Assembly (NCBI RefSeq): GCF_016861975.1
Contig: NZ_BOMB01000031.1
Location: 1 to 64,000, forward strand
Direction of reading: 5' to 3'
Length of the DNA stretch: 64,000 nucleotides
From: Actinocatenispora rupis
GTDB taxonomy: Bacteria; Actinomycetota; Actinomycetes; Mycobacteriales; Micromonosporaceae
Made by a program: the position numbers and the translations under genes. Positions 31,644 to 41,354 of this stretch are shown piece after piece. Positions within the stretch are counted from its first letter, which is position 1. Each line of letters opens with the position of its first letter. Under the pieces are notes generated by a model that was not told where the DNA came from, made no database searches, and saw nothing but the letters and a program-made list of their open reading frames with translations.

Positions 31644-32675
31644 TTGCCACGCACGCTTCCCGCGCGTCGGTTTCTCGGCCTGATCGCCGCCGCGGCGATC
31701 GGCCTGTTCGGCGCGTTCCTCATCAGCTCACCGGCCAGCGCGCACGACGCGGCCGTCAAGGGCACCGCGGACTGCCAGTCGGACGGCACGTACACCGTCA
31801 CGTGGACCATCGCCAACGACTGGACCTCCGCAGCCTCGATCACCGACGTCAAGGCCGCCCCGGTGGACCTGAAGGCGGCCGTCGCCGACGTCGCGGCGAA
31901 GAGCAGCACCACCGCCACCCAGCCGGCCGTACCGGCGGACGCCAAGCAGGCGACGCTCGACTTCACCGCCCGCTGGTCCGACGGGTACTCGATGCACAAG
32001 TCGGGCACGGTGACGCTGCCGGGCACCTGCACGCCGAAGCCGGACTGCGTCGCGGCGTCGGCCGCGTCGTACCAGCACACGTTCGACGGGGCGAAGGGCA
32101 CGGCGACCGTCTCGCTGGCCGACGGCCAGAAGCTGTGCAAGGACTCCAGCCAGGACTTCTCGCTCGCGTCGTACACCGCGCAGAGCGCCGGGGACTTCGC
32201 CTCGTCGCTGCCGCAGACGCTGTTCGACCAGGACTCCGGCACGATCGACGCCAAGCACACCTCGGTCACGCTGACCGTCAAGCTGCCCGACTGCTACGTG
32301 CAGGTCGACCTGATCTGGGGCGGCAAGGCCGAGGTGCTGCCGGGCTTCACCAAGGGCTCCCCGACGTACGGCAGCAAGATCCTGGGCAGCAAGGGCGCGC
32401 CGGGCAACCTGTCGAAGGGCGACTTCGGCGCGTACCACGGCGGCAGCACCGCGTGCGTCGTCGCCTCGACCTCGCCGTCCGTGTCGCCGAGCGCGTCGCC
32501 GTCGGCCACCTCCGCGGCCCCGGTCGCCAGTTCCCCCGCGCCGGGCGCGGGCGGCGGCCTGCCCGTCACCGGCACCTCGCTGACCGCGTTCATCGCGGCC
32601 GCCGTGGTACTGATCGGCGGCGGTGCCGCGCTGTTCGTACTGGCCCGCAAGCGCCGCGCCACGCCGGCGGAGTGA
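31644..32675 (+). CDS. LPXTG-anchored cell-surface protein
   Basis: The 343-residue protein has a signal peptide (RRFLGLIAAAAIGLFGAFLI, cleavage after SSPASA). Two extracellular repeats of beta-rich sequence with paired cysteines follow, then a Ser/Pro/Ala stalk (residues about 275-300), the sortase signal LPVTG, a hydrophobic helix and a basic tail ARKRRATPAE. No enzyme motif is visible; it is probably structural or adhesive. The start is proposed at TTG 31644 with GGAG six bases upstream; earlier in-frame codons give an arginine-rich leader unlike a signal peptide. The 281 bases upstream hold its promoter, not resolved. Confidence 0.82.
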   Translation: MPRTLPARRFLGLIAAAAIGLFGAFLISSPASAHDAAVKGTADCQSDGTYTVTWTIANDWTSAASITDVKAAPVDLKAAVADVAAKSSTTATQPAVPADAKQATLDFTARWSDGYSMHKSGTVTLPGTCTPKPDCVAASAASYQHTFDGAKGTATVSLADGQKLCKDSSQDFSLASYTAQSAGDFASSLPQTLFDQDSGTIDAKHTSVTLTVKLPDCYVQVDLIWGGKAEVLPGFTKGSPTYGSKILGSKGAPGNLSKGDFGAYHGGSTACVVASTSPSVSPSASPSATSAAPVASSPAPGAGGGLPVTGTSLTAFIAAAVVLIGGGAALFVLARKRRATPAE

Positions 32676-32721
32676 CACCGGTCGTACATCCGGGTCGGTG
32701 AGCGGCCCGAACCGCGCCACG

Positions 32722-32752
32722 ACGGGGCGGCGCCCACCGGGCGCCGCCCCGT
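32722..32752 (+). terminator. Terminator after LPXTG gene
   Basis: A perfect 14-bp stem (ACGGGGCGGCGCCC / GGGCGCCGCCCCGT) with a 3-base loop lies 47 bases past the stop. Confidence 0.8.
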
Positions 32753-32813
32753 TCGGTGTCCGCCGCCGGGCCCCGTGCGGGGCGGGCGCCGGCGGCGCGG
32801 CGAGAATGACGGC

Positions 32814-33467
32814 GTGCGCATCGAGCCGGTGAGCCCGGACCTCCTCGTCGACCGGCTGGTCGCGCGGATCGAGGCCGTCTCCGTCCCGCATCCGGTACGG
32901 GTGCTCGTGGACGGGCCGCCGCCCGCCCGGCCCGGCGCGCTGGCCGACGCGCTCGTCGACCCGTTGCGTACGCGGGGGCGGCCGGTGGTGCGCGTCTCCG
33001 CCGCGGACTTCCTGCGCCCCGCCTCCCTGCGGTACGAGCACGGCCGGCACGACCCGGACGCGTACTACACCGACCGGCTGGACGTCGCGGGGCTCACGCG
33101 CGAGGTGCTGGATCCGTTGGGGCCGAACGGAACCCGGCGGTACCTGCCGACGTTGTGGGACGCGGCCGCGGACCGCGCCAGCCGGGCGTCCTATGTGGAC
33201 GCTGCCGACTCCGCCGTACTCCTGCTCGACGGCGACCTGCTGCTCGGCACCGGCCTCGCCGCCGACCTGGTCGTGCACCTGGACGTGTCCCCCGCCGTAC
33301 TCGACCGGCGGACGGCGGAGGCGGACCGGTGGACGCTGCCCGCGTACCGCCGGTACGTGGACGAGGTGGCGCCGGCCGACTGGGCGGACGTCGTGGTGCG
33401 CTACGACGACCCGCGCCGGCCCGCCCTCGTCAACCCTTCTCCAGATACTCCGCGCGATCCTCGCTGA
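32814..33467 (+). CDS. Uridine-kinase-like protein with degenerate P-loop
   Basis: The 217-residue protein has the layout of the uridine kinase/phosphoribulokinase group: VRVLVDG at the P-loop position, RVSAADFLRPASLRYEHG, DPDAYYTDRLDV, LLLDGDLLLGTGLAADLVVHL and RRTAEADRWTLPAYRRYV. The Walker A sequence is, however, GPPPARPGA, without the invariant Gly-Lys-Ser/Thr. It may bind ligand without catalysis. The GTG at 32814 has a weak site. Its 3' end overlaps convergent recG by 38 bases. Confidence 0.75.
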   Translation: MRIEPVSPDLLVDRLVARIEAVSVPHPVRVLVDGPPPARPGALADALVDPLRTRGRPVVRVSAADFLRPASLRYEHGRHDPDAYYTDRLDVAGLTREVLDPLGPNGTRRYLPTLWDAAADRASRASYVDAADSAVLLLDGDLLLGTGLAADLVVHLDVSPAVLDRRTAEADRWTLPAYRRYVDEVAPADWADVVVRYDDPRRPALVNPSPDTPRDPR

Positions 33468-35613
33468 CCAGCGCGGCGACCGCGGCGGCGAGCAGCGGAT
33501 GGTCGGTCAGCTCCGGGTCGGCGGCGATGACCTCGATCGCCTCCGCGCGCGCGTCGGCGATCAGCGCGGCGTCCCGACGCAGCGACAGCAGCCGCAGGCT
33601 GGAGCGCCGGCCGGACTGCGCGGCACCGAGTACGTCGCCCTCGCGGCGCTGTTCCAGGTCCAGCTCGGCCAGCCGGAAACCGTCCACTGTGGACGCCACC
33701 GCGGTCAGCCGCTCGTGCGCCGGGGTGCCCGCCTCGGCCTCGCTGACCAGCAGGCACAGGCCGGGCGCCTGACCCCGGCCGACCCGGCCGCGCAGCTGGT
33801 GCAGCTGCGAGACGCCGAACCGGTCGGCGTCCAGGATCACCATCACCGTCGCGTTCGGTACGTCGACGCCGACCTCGACGACCGTCGTGGCCACGAGTAC
33901 GTCGAGCTTGCCGGCGGCGAACTCGCGCATCACCGCGTCCTTCTCGTCCGCCGGCAGCCGGCCGTGCAGCACGCCGAGGCGCAGCCCGGCGAGCGGCCCG
34001 TCGCGCAGGCCGGGCGCGACGTCGGTGACCGCGATCGGCGGCCGCCGGCCGTCCTCGCCGCCGGCACCGTCCACATCGGACGGTACGTCGTCGGAGCCGT
34101 CGTCGCCGATCCGCGGACACACCACGTACGCCTGGTGGCCGGCGCCGACCTCCTCCCGTACGCGGGCCCAGGTGCGCTCCATCCACCGCTCCCGGTCCCC
34201 CGGTACGACGTGGCTCGCGATCGGCGACCGGCCGCGCGGCAGCTCGGTCAGCGACGACACCGCGAGGTCGCCGAACACGGTCATCGCGACCGTACGCGGG
34301 ATCGGGGTGGCGGTCATGACGAGGACGTGCGGCGGCTGGTTCGCCTTGTCCCGCAACGCATCCCGCTGCTCGACACCGAACCGGTGCTGCTCGTCGACCA
34401 CGATCAGACCGAGGTCCGCGAACCCGACCGACTCGTACAGCAGGGCGTGGGTGCCGACGACGATGCCGGCCGCGCCGGACGCCACCTCGCCGAGTACCCG
34501 GCGGCGGGCGGCTGCCCCGAGCGAACCCGTCACCAGGGCCAGCCTCGTGCCCTCCGGGTCGCCGTCGATCTCGCCCGCCCGGCCGAGCGGACCGAGCAGG
34601 TCGGACAGCCCGCGGTGATGCTGGGCGGCGAGCACCTCCGTCGGTGCCAGCAGCACGGCCTGCCCGCCCGAGTCGACCACCTGGAGCATCGCGCGCAGCG
34701 CGCAGACCGTCTTGCCGCTGCCCACCTCGCCCTGCAGCAGCCGGTGCATCGGATGCGGCTCGGCCAGATCCGCCGCGACCTCCTCGCCGACCTGCCGCTG
34801 CCCGTCGGTCAGCTCGTACGGCAGGCGGGCGTCGAACGCGGCGAGCAGCCCGTCGTCGCGGCGCGGCCGTCGTACCGCCGGCCAGTCACTCGCCCGCGCC
34901 TTGCGCTGCACCAGGGTCAGCTGCAACGCGAACGCCTCGTCCCAGGTGAGCCGGCGGCGCGCGGCGGCAAGGGCCTGGTGGCTCTCCGGCCGGTGGATGC
35001 CGCGCAGCGCGGCGCCCAGCCCCTCCAGCTTGCGACCGGCCCGCATCTCGGCGGGCAGCGGCTCCGGCGGCTCCTCCAGTACGTCCAGGGCCACCCGTAC
35101 GCACCGGGCGATCGTCCACGTCGGCATGTTCGCGGCCGCCGGGTACACGGGGATGAGGGCGCCGAGGAACTCCTCGATCTCGCCGGACTCCTCGGCCTGC
35201 CCCGGCGTGGCGAGCAGCTGGTAGTCCGGGCCGTTGAGCTGCCGCTTGCCGCGGAACTCGGTGACCTTGCCGGCGAACAGGCCCCACCGTCCGACGGTGA
35301 GCTGGTTCTGCCGCCACGCCTGGTTGAAGAACGTCAGGGTCAGCGTGCGCTGCCCGTCCCCGACCGTCACCTCCAGCAGCTTCCCGCGCCGCTGCCGCAT
35401 CGGCCGCACGTTGACCCGCTGGACCTGGGCCATCACGGTGACCTGCTCACCGACCTCGATCGCGGACAGGTCGGTGTGCTCGCCACGCTCCGCGTACCGC
35501 CGGGGGAAGTGGTAGAGCAGGTCACCGACCGTGGCCAGGCCCAGCGTCTCGGCCAGGGCGGTGGCCGTCTTGTCGCCCACCACCTGCCGCAACGGCGTGA
35601 TCAACGTCGCCAT
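33430..35613 (-). CDS. recG: ATP-dependent DNA helicase RecG
   Basis: The 727-residue branch-migration helicase works on stalled forks and Holliday junctions. The OB wedge domain is at residues 50-150. Motif I is GEVGSGKTVCALRAM, motif II IVVDEQHRFGVEQR, motif III TATPIPRTVAM and motif VI HQLRGRVGRGQ. A Gly/Asp-rich insert (GDDGSDDVPSDVDGAGGEDG) lies between helicase motifs in the second RecA lobe. The ATG at 35613 fits the family. It is the last gene of the thiL-recG side of the region. Confidence 0.96.
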   Translation of the reverse strand: MATLITPLRQVVGDKTATALAETLGLATVGDLLYHFPRRYAERGEHTDLSAIEVGEQVTVMAQVQRVNVRPMRQRRGKLLEVTVGDGQRTLTLTFFNQAWRQNQLTVGRWGLFAGKVTEFRGKRQLNGPDYQLLATPGQAEESGEIEEFLGALIPVYPAAANMPTWTIARCVRVALDVLEEPPEPLPAEMRAGRKLEGLGAALRGIHRPESHQALAAARRRLTWDEAFALQLTLVQRKARASDWPAVRRPRRDDGLLAAFDARLPYELTDGQRQVGEEVAADLAEPHPMHRLLQGEVGSGKTVCALRAMLQVVDSGGQAVLLAPTEVLAAQHHRGLSDLLGPLGRAGEIDGDPEGTRLALVTGSLGAAARRRVLGEVASGAAGIVVGTHALLYESVGFADLGLIVVDEQHRFGVEQRDALRDKANQPPHVLVMTATPIPRTVAMTVFGDLAVSSLTELPRGRSPIASHVVPGDRERWMERTWARVREEVGAGHQAYVVCPRIGDDGSDDVPSDVDGAGGEDGRRPPIAVTDVAPGLRDGPLAGLRLGVLHGRLPADEKDAVMREFAAGKLDVLVATTVVEVGVDVPNATVMVILDADRFGVSQLHQLRGRVGRGQAPGLCLLVSEAEAGTPAHERLTAVASTVDGFRLAELDLEQRREGDVLGAAQSGRRSSLRLLSLRRDAALIADARAEAIEVIAADPELTDHPLLAAAVAALVSEDRAEYLEKG

Positions 35614-35656
35614 GGCCCGAGCCTAGCGAGCCGTACCGACAGTCCACGCCGGACCG

Positions 35657-35683
35657 GGCGGGCGCCCCACCACGACGCCCGCC
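35657..35683 (-). terminator. Terminator after the proline-rich membrane protein
   Basis: An 8-bp stem (GGCGGGCG / CGCCCGCC) with an 11-base loop lies between the stop at 35694 and the recG start. It would separate the upstream gene from recG. Confidence 0.55.
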
Positions 35684-35693
35684 GTACGAGAGG

Positions 35694-36755
35694 TCAGGAG
35701 GTCGGCTTGAGCGAGCTCGCGCCGTCGACCATCTGCTTCTTCAGGTCGTCGTGCCCGTCCGGCACCGAACCCCAGAACGCGCCGGCCTTGCCGCCGCCCG
35801 CGTCCAGCACCGCGAGCACCACGTACTCCCCGGTGGACTTGCCGTTGTCGGTGTACTTCACCTCGAACGCCCACAGCCACGCCTTGTGCCCGTACTGGGT
35901 GAGCTGCTCGTCGACGTGCTTCTGGCTCGTGTCGACCTTCGCACCGTCGCCGTAGTACTGCTTGAGCATCGCCGTGGCGAGGTCCGACTTCGTCTGCTTC
36001 AGGTCGGCCGGCCCGCTGTAGCCGAACGAGTCGGCGAGCTGACCCAGCTGCATCGTCGCGTACACGTTGCTGCTGATCTCGACGGACTGGCCGACCGCGC
36101 CCTCGATCTCCTTGGCGTGCGGGTTGACCTCGTTCTTCCAGGGCGACTTGGCCATCGTGTAGCCCCAGCCGGTCGCCTGGTCGACGATCTTGTCGCCCTG
36201 CACGCCGTCACCCGGCACGCTGCTCGGCGACGACGACGGGGTCGGCGAGGCCGACGCGCTGCTGCTCGTACGCGGGGACGCCGAGTCGTCGGCGGCCGGC
36301 TTCTTGCCGCCCTTCGACGCGAACACCACCACCCCGACCACGATCCCCACCACCAGTACCAGCGCCACGCCGCCGAGCACGAACGGCAGCGGCGAGCGCT
36401 TCTTCGGCGTGGGCGGCGGGAAACCGGGCGGCTGGTACATCGGCTGGGCGCCCATCGGCTGCCCCGACATGGGCTGCCCGGACATCGGCGCGCCCGACAT
36501 CGGCGACGCCGACACCGGCGGCCCCGACATGGGCGGGCCGGACATCGGGGTGCCCGCCATCGGCTGCCCGAACGGCGACTGCTCGTACTGCTGCGGCTGG
36601 TTCTGCCAGGTCTGGTCGCCGAAGCTGTACTGCTCGTACTGCTGGGGCGGCTGCGCGCCGGACTGGTCGGCACCGGGGTACGGAGGCTGCTGAGGGGGTT
36701 GGCCGCCCGGCTGGTCCGGCCAGCCCGGACCGGGGGGCTGCGGCGGGTACGTCAC
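35694..36755 (-). CDS. Proline/glutamine-rich single-pass membrane protein
   Basis: The 353-residue protein has three parts. Residues 1-110 are cytoplasmic and rich in Pro, Gln, Gly and Tyr, with about nine PMSG/PMG-type units. One transmembrane helix follows (FVLGGVALVLVVGIVVGVVV). After a Ser/Pro stalk (SSSASASPTPSSSPSS), residues 185-353 form an extracellular domain (GWGYTMAKSPWKNEV, then KAWLWAFEVKYTD). This build is common for actinobacterial proteins of unknown function. The start is a GTG at 36755. Confidence 0.8.
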   Translation of the reverse strand: MTYPPQPPGPGWPDQPGGQPPQQPPYPGADQSGAQPPQQYEQYSFGDQTWQNQPQQYEQSPFGQPMAGTPMSGPPMSGPPVSASPMSGAPMSGQPMSGQPMGAQPMYQPPGFPPPTPKKRSPLPFVLGGVALVLVVGIVVGVVVFASKGGKKPAADDSASPRTSSSASASPTPSSSPSSVPGDGVQGDKIVDQATGWGYTMAKSPWKNEVNPHAKEIEGAVGQSVEISSNVYATMQLGQLADSFGYSGPADLKQTKSDLATAMLKQYYGDGAKVDTSQKHVDEQLTQYGHKAWLWAFEVKYTDNGKSTGEYVVLAVLDAGGGKAGAFWGSVPDGHDDLKKQMVDGASSLKPTS

Positions 36756-36821
36756 CAGGGGAGGGTAAGCAATGCCGCCCGGTACGCCCAGGTGAGGGGG
36801 TGAATCGGCACCGGCCGTGAC

Positions 36822-37295
36822 TCAGAGCATCCGGGCGTACGACAGGCAGTCGGGAGCGTCGGCGTAGAAGCCGTAGTTCGGGATGCGCCGGTAGCCGAAC
36901 CGCTCGTACATCGCGATCGCCTCGGGCTGGCGCGCCCCGCACTCCAGGACCATCCGGGTCCGGCCGGCCCGCCGCGCGTCGTCCTCCAGCGCCGCCAGCA
37001 CCGCGCCCGCCACGCCCGTCCCCCGCGCCGCCGGCACCGTGTACATGCGCTTCAGCTCCGCGTCCGGCCCGTGCGTACGCCAGGCGCCGCAACCGACCGG
37101 CTCGTCGCCGCGCCACGCCACCAGGAACACGCCCGCCGGCGGCACGAACTCGGCCGGGTCGACCGGCGTCGCGTCGCCCTCCCCGCCGTACCGGGCGCCC
37201 AGGTCGGCCAGCGCCGCCGTGACCAGCCGCCGCGCCACCGGGTCCGTGTACGCCACCGTGGTCAGCTCCGGCGCCGTCCGCTGCTCGCTCTGCAC
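36822..37295 (-). CDS. GNAT-family N-acetyltransferase
   Basis: The 157-residue acyl-CoA transferase has strand-turn GCGAWRTHG, motif A AELKRMYTVPAARGTGVAGA (acetyl-CoA pyrophosphate loop RGTGVAG) and motif B AIAMYERFGYRRIPNYG. The amine substrate is unknown. GTG start. It lies between thiL and the proline-rich protein on the same strand. Confidence 0.9.
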   Translation of the reverse strand: MQSEQRTAPELTTVAYTDPVARRLVTAALADLGARYGGEGDATPVDPAEFVPPAGVFLVAWRGDEPVGCGAWRTHGPDAELKRMYTVPAARGTGVAGAVLAALEDDARRAGRTRMVLECGARQPEAIAMYERFGYRRIPNYGFYADAPDCLSYARML

Positions 37296-37355
37296 GCCGC
37301 CATGACAGCAGCCGCGACGACCCGCCGGCGAGTACGTGTGAGCAACCTCAACCGG

Positions 37356-38297
37356 TCAGCGGAAGTGGTCCCAGCCACCTGGACCCGCCGTGTACGGCCG
37401 GCCGTCGATCGTCACGCCGTGCCCGGCGGCCACCTCGCCGACCACCCGCCAGTCCGGCGTCAGCACGCTGCCCGGCGGGAACGTCGCCACCAACGCGTGG
37501 TCCTCGCCCCCGCCGAACACCCACGCGTACGGGTCGACGCCCAGCGCGGTCGCCGCGTCGGCCATCTGCGCCGGTACCTCGAAGTCGGTGCGGTGCAGGT
37601 CGATCGCCACGTCGCTGGCGTCGACCAGGTGTCCGAGGTCGGCGACCAGCCCGTCCGACACGTCGATCATGGCGGTGGCGCCCTGCCGCGCCGCGACCGG
37701 CCCGCAGTGGTACGGCACGATCGGGCGGCGGTGCGCGTCGACCAGCGCCCGCGGCGACCGGAATCCCCGCGACAGCACCGTGTACCCGGCGGCGGACCAG
37801 CCGAGCCGGCCGGCGACCGCGACCCGGTCGCCCGGCTTGGCGCCCGCCCGGGTCACCGGATCGGCGCCGCGCAGGTCGCCCAGCGCCGTCACCGCGATCG
37901 TCAGCGTCGGACTCGCCACCGTGTCCCCGCCGACCACGCTCGCGCCGGCCAGCGCCGCCTCCGCGGCCAGCCCGTCGGCCAGCCCCTCCGCCCACGACAC
38001 CGGCAGCTCCGGCGGCGCGCAGAGGCCGACCACCAGCGCGGTCGGGGTGGCGCCCATCGCGGCGATGTCGGCCAGGTTCGCCGCGGCGGCGCGGTGCCCC
38101 ACGTCCTCGGCGCTCGACCAGTCCCGGCGGAAGTGCCGGCCCTCGACGAGGACGTCGGTGCTGACCACGACGCGGTTGTCCGAGGCGGCGACCACGGCGC
38201 CGTCGTCGCCCGGTCCGAGCAGGCAGGTCGGGCCCATCGCCATGCGCGCGGTGACCTTGCTGATCAGGCCGAACTCCCCCACATCGGCAATCGTCAC
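37356..38297 (-). CDS. thiL: Thiamine-monophosphate kinase
   Basis: The 313-residue enzyme makes thiamine diphosphate from thiamine monophosphate and ATP. PurM/AIRS-fold motifs are LLGPGDDGAVVAASD, STDVLVEGRHFRRDW, MIDVSDGLVADLGHL and FGGGEDHALVATF. The GTG at 38297 has GGGAGG four bases upstream. It is divergent from the RAM-domain gene, with 207 bases between. Confidence 0.96.
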   Translation of the reverse strand: MTIADVGEFGLISKVTARMAMGPTCLLGPGDDGAVVAASDNRVVVSTDVLVEGRHFRRDWSSAEDVGHRAAAANLADIAAMGATPTALVVGLCAPPELPVSWAEGLADGLAAEAALAGASVVGGDTVASPTLTIAVTALGDLRGADPVTRAGAKPGDRVAVAGRLGWSAAGYTVLSRGFRSPRALVDAHRRPIVPYHCGPVAARQGATAMIDVSDGLVADLGHLVDASDVAIDLHRTDFEVPAQMADAATALGVDPYAWVFGGGEDHALVATFPPGSVLTPDWRVVGEVAAGHGVTIDGRPYTAGPGGWDHFR

Positions 38298-38504
38298 TGC
38301 GCCTCCCACCGGCCTGCCCGCTCGTCGGCCCCGTGCCGTGCGGCCTGATGCGCATCCTGCCACCCGGCGTACGGCGTGCGCGGGACCGGCATGATCTCCC
38401 GGCCAGCCGACGCGGCCGGGGCCCGTACGGTACGTTCTGTTCCGGCCACCCGTCACCCACTCCTGCGCGTACACCGGCGGCACAGACGGCAAAGGAGACT
38501 CGTC

Positions 38505-38738
38505 GTGGTTCAGGCGTACATCCTCATCCAGACCGAGGTCGGCAAGGCGCGTGACGTGGCGGGCACGATCGCGGGCGTCGCCGGCGTGGTCCGGGTGGAC
38601 GCCGTGACCGGGCCGTACGACGTGGTCGTGCTGACCGAGGCGCGTAACGTGGACGAACTGGGCAAGATGGTGGTCAGCAAGGTGCAGTCCGTCGCCGGTA
38701 TCACCCGTACCGTCACGTGCTCGGTGGTGCACCTGTAG
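38505..38738 (+). CDS. Stand-alone RAM (Lrp/AsnC ligand-binding) domain protein
   Basis: The 77-residue protein has only the regulation-of-amino-acid-metabolism domain: VQAYILIQTEVGKARDVAGT, VTGPYDVVVLTEARNVDEL and VQSVAGITRTVTCSVVHL. No HTH is encoded upstream. The GTG at 38505 has AAAGGAG seven bases upstream. Such single RAM proteins form oligomers that bind amino acids and may modulate full-length Lrp proteins. It is conserved beside thiL and DUF3515 genes in actinobacteria. Confidence 0.9.
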   Translation: MVQAYILIQTEVGKARDVAGTIAGVAGVVRVDAVTGPYDVVVLTEARNVDELGKMVVSKVQSVAGITRTVTCSVVHL

Positions 38739-38823
38739 CGACCCGCCTCCCGGCTCCGGGCGCCGGAACGCCCCGCGGCACAATCGGTGCGCAGTCCACG
38801 CGAGCCGTACGGAGGTGTCGCAG

Positions 38824-39381
38824 GTGGCCGACGAGGTCTCCCGCAGCGCGGCGAAGACCGCCACACTGGTTGCCCTGCCGATCACCCTGCTGGCCGGGGT
38901 ACTGGCCTTCTGGCTGCTCGGCGGGTTCGGTGGCGGCGCGAAGCCGAAGGCGTCGCCGTCCCCCACGCCGCAGCCGTCCACGACGGTCGCCGTCCCGCCG
39001 CGCACCCTGGCCGAGCCGGCCACGACCGTCTGCCGCGGCTTCATCGCGCAGCTGCCCGGCACGGTCCGCGGCAAGATCCGGCGCCCCGTCTCCGCCGGCC
39101 CCGAGCAGAACGCCGCGTACGGGCAGCCGCCCGTCACCGTGGCCTGTGGCGTACCGGCGCCGAAGGTCGCGCCCACCGCCACCGTGTACGCCCTGTCCGG
39201 CGTCTGCTACCTGCCGACGAAGACGTCCGCGGGCACCGTGTGGACGACCGTCGACCGGCAGGTACCGGTGGCCGTGACGGTGCCGGGCGACAGCGGCTCC
39301 GGCCAGTGGGCCGCCGAGTTCTCCGACACCATCGCGAACTCCGTCAAGTCGCTCGCCAAGGCGCCCAGCGGCTGCGGCTGA
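38824..39381 (+). CDS. DUF3515 membrane-anchored protein
   Basis: The 185-residue protein has one N-terminal transmembrane helix (ATLVALPITLLAGVLAFWLL), a Ser/Pro linker and an extracytoplasmic domain with three cysteines (TTVCRGF, VACGVPAP, SGVCYLP). This matches DUF3515, found next to ddl in actinobacteria. The GTG at 38824 has GGAGG eight bases upstream; an earlier GTG at 38815 sits on the ribosome site itself. Function unknown; the location suggests an envelope role. Convergent with ddl. Confidence 0.88.
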   Translation: MADEVSRSAAKTATLVALPITLLAGVLAFWLLGGFGGGAKPKASPSPTPQPSTTVAVPPRTLAEPATTVCRGFIAQLPGTVRGKIRRPVSAGPEQNAAYGQPPVTVACGVPAPKVAPTATVYALSGVCYLPTKTSAGTVWTTVDRQVPVAVTVPGDSGSGQWAAEFSDTIANSVKSLAKAPSGCG

Positions 39382-39393
39382 CCGGCGCCGGGG

Positions 39394-40485
39394 TCAGCGG
39401 CTGCGGCGGTGCAGCGCGGTCCGGATCAACCGCGAGATCAGCTTCGGGTACTCCAGCCCGCTGGCCGCCCACATCTTCGGGAACGCCGACGCGGCGGTGA
39501 AGCCCGGCATCGTGTTGATCTCGTTGACGTACACGTCCAGGTCGGGCGTGACGAAGAAGTCGACCCGGGCCAGGCCGGCGCAGTCCAGCGCGGTGAACGC
39601 GCGGCACGCCGTCGCCCGGATCTCCTCGACCACGTGGTCGGGCAGCGCCGGCGGGATGTCCAGCTCCGGCGCGTCCAGGTACTTGGCCTCCAGGTCGTAC
39701 CAGGAGTGCCGGGGGTCGATGTGCACCTCGGCGGGCAGGCTGGCCTCGGGCTCCCCGCCGTACTCGCCTTCCAGTACGCCGCACTCGACCTCGCGTACGC
39801 CCTGGAACGCGGCCTCGACGAGGACCTTGTCGTCGACCTCGCGGGCGGTGGCGATCGCGGCCGGCAGGTCGGCCAGGTCGGTGACCCGGCTGATGCCCAT
39901 GGACGACCCGGCGCGGGACGGCTTGACGAACAGCGGCAGCCCGAGCCGTTCGGCGTCGGCGTCGGACAGCGACTGGCCGGCGCGCAGCACCGCGTACGGC
40001 CCGGCGGGCATGCCCTCGGCGGCCAGCAGCTTCTTCGTGAACTCCTTGTCCATGCAGGCGGCGGACGCCAGCACGCCGGCCCCCACGTACGGCAGGCCGG
40101 CCATCTCCAGCAGGCCCTGGATGGTGCCGTCCTCGCCGTACGCGCCGTGCAGCAGCGGCACGACCACGTCCACGTCGGCCAGCGCGGCGGCACCCTCGGC
40201 CGGGTCCAGCGCGATCAGCCGGCCGCCCGGGTCCGCCGGCAGCGCCACCGCCCGGCCCGCGCCCTCGGTGATCTCCGGGAACCGGCGCCCCTCGATGGCC
40301 AGCGCGCCCGGATCACCGTCGGTGAGTACCCATCGGCCCTCGCGCGTGATGCCGACCGGGATCACCTCGAACTCGTCCCGGTCGATCGCGGACAGCACGG
40401 ATCCCGCGCTGACGGCGGAGATCGGGTGCTCGGTGCTCCGACCGCCGAAGACGACGGCGACCCGTGGCTTGCGTGGCGTACTCAC
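39394..40485 (-). CDS. ddl: D-alanine--D-alanine ligase
   Basis: The 363-residue ATP-grasp enzyme supplies D-Ala-D-Ala for peptidoglycan. Motifs are [54 protein letters not shown] and [14 protein letters not shown]. The lid/omega loop [13 protein letters not shown] has the Lys-Tyr seen in D-Ala-D-Ala (not D-Lac) ligases. The start is the GTG at 40485. Confidence 0.97.
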   Translation of the reverse strand: MSTPRKPRVAVVFGGRSTEHPISAVSAGSVLSAIDRDEFEVIPVGITREGRWVLTDGDPGALAIEGRRFPEITEGAGRAVALPADPGGRLIALDPAEGAAALADVDVVVPLLHGAYGEDGTIQGLLEMAGLPYVGAGVLASAACMDKEFTKKLLAAEGMPAGPYAVLRAGQSLSDADAERLGLPLFVKPSRAGSSMGISRVTDLADLPAAIATAREVDDKVLVEAAFQGVREVECGVLEGEYGGEPEASLPAEVHIDPRHSWYDLEAKYLDAPELDIPPALPDHVVEEIRATACRAFTALDCAGLARVDFFVTPDLDVYVNEINTMPGFTAASAFPKMWAASGLEYPKLISRLIRTALHRRSR

Positions 40486-40702
40486 GCCCCGGGACCTTAC
40501 TCGACGTACTCGCCGTTCCCGCGTCGCATCCGGGCAACGCACCCCACCGGGGGCGGGACGAACCTCCCGCGGGCGCCGAACCTCGCCGTCCGGTGACGTA
40601 CCCGTTCCGGAGTGTCCGCACAGCGCCGGTGCCGGCGGCCGGGTCACCCGGCCGGGGCACGACCGCCGGCCACCGCGCGTCACCGCCCCGTACCCTGACG
40701 AG

Positions 40703-41350
40703 GTGATTCGGGTGTTCCTCCTCGACGACCACGAGTTGGTCCGGCGCGGGCTCGCCGACCTGCTGTCCACCGAGCCGGACATCGAGGTCGCGGGCGTGGC
40801 CGGGACCGCGCGGCAGGCGATGGACCGGGTGCCGGCCGTCCGGCCCGACGTGGCCGTCCTCGACGTACGGCTGCCCGACGGTGACGGCGTCACGGTCTGC
40901 CGCGACCTGCGCAGCCAGCTCCCCGACCTGCGCTGCCTCATCCTCACCTCGTACGACGACGACGATGCGCTGGTCCGGGCGGTGCTCGCCGGCGCCGCCG
41001 GGTACGTGCTGAAGGACATCCTCGGCAACGACCTCGTCGACGCGGTACGCCGGGTCGCGGCCGGCGGTTCGATGCTGGCGCCGGCGATCCGGGCGGACGC
41101 GCTCCGCGAGGCCGTGCGCCGCGGTACGGGCGGGGACGCGCAGCTCGCCGGTCTCACCGCGCAGGAACGCAACATCCTGCGGCTCATCGGCGAGGGCCTG
41201 ACGAACCGCCAGATCGGCGAACGGCTCTACCTGGCCGAGAAGACCGTCAAGAACTACGTGTCGAACCTGTTCACGAAGCTCGGCCTGCACCGGCGTACCC
41301 AGGCGGCGGTGCTCGCGACGCGGATCTGGCCGCGGCACGCCGACACCTGA
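40703..41350 (+). CDS. NarL/LuxR-type response regulator
   Basis: The 215-residue regulator has receiver residues Asp8/Asp9 ([12 protein letters not shown]), phospho-acceptor Asp54 ([11 protein letters not shown]), Thr in [10 protein letters not shown] and Lys in GYVLKDILG. The C-terminal GerE HTH is [20 protein letters not shown] to [19 protein letters not shown]. The K-D-I-x-G and A-x-L-E-like details resemble the DevR/DosR subgroup. The GTG at 40703 was chosen. It faces a GAF-type sensor kinase gene, with only 4 bases between their stops. Confidence 0.92.
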   Translation: MIRVFLLDDHELVRRGLADLLSTEPDIEVAGVAGTARQAMDRVPAVRPDVAVLDVRLPDGDGVTVCRDLRSQLPDLRCLILTSYDDDDALVRAVLAGAAGYVLKDILGNDLVDAVRRVAAGGSMLAPAIRADALREAVRRGTGGDAQLAGLTAQERNILRLIGEGLTNRQIGERLYLAEKTVKNYVSNLFTKLGLHRRTQAAVLATRIWPRHADT

Positions 41351-41354
41351 CCGC

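Noticed and set aside
31728-33278. Minus-strand frame opposite the LPXTG and kinase-like genes
   Set aside because: No motif or ribosome site; spans a strong terminator of the opposite strand.
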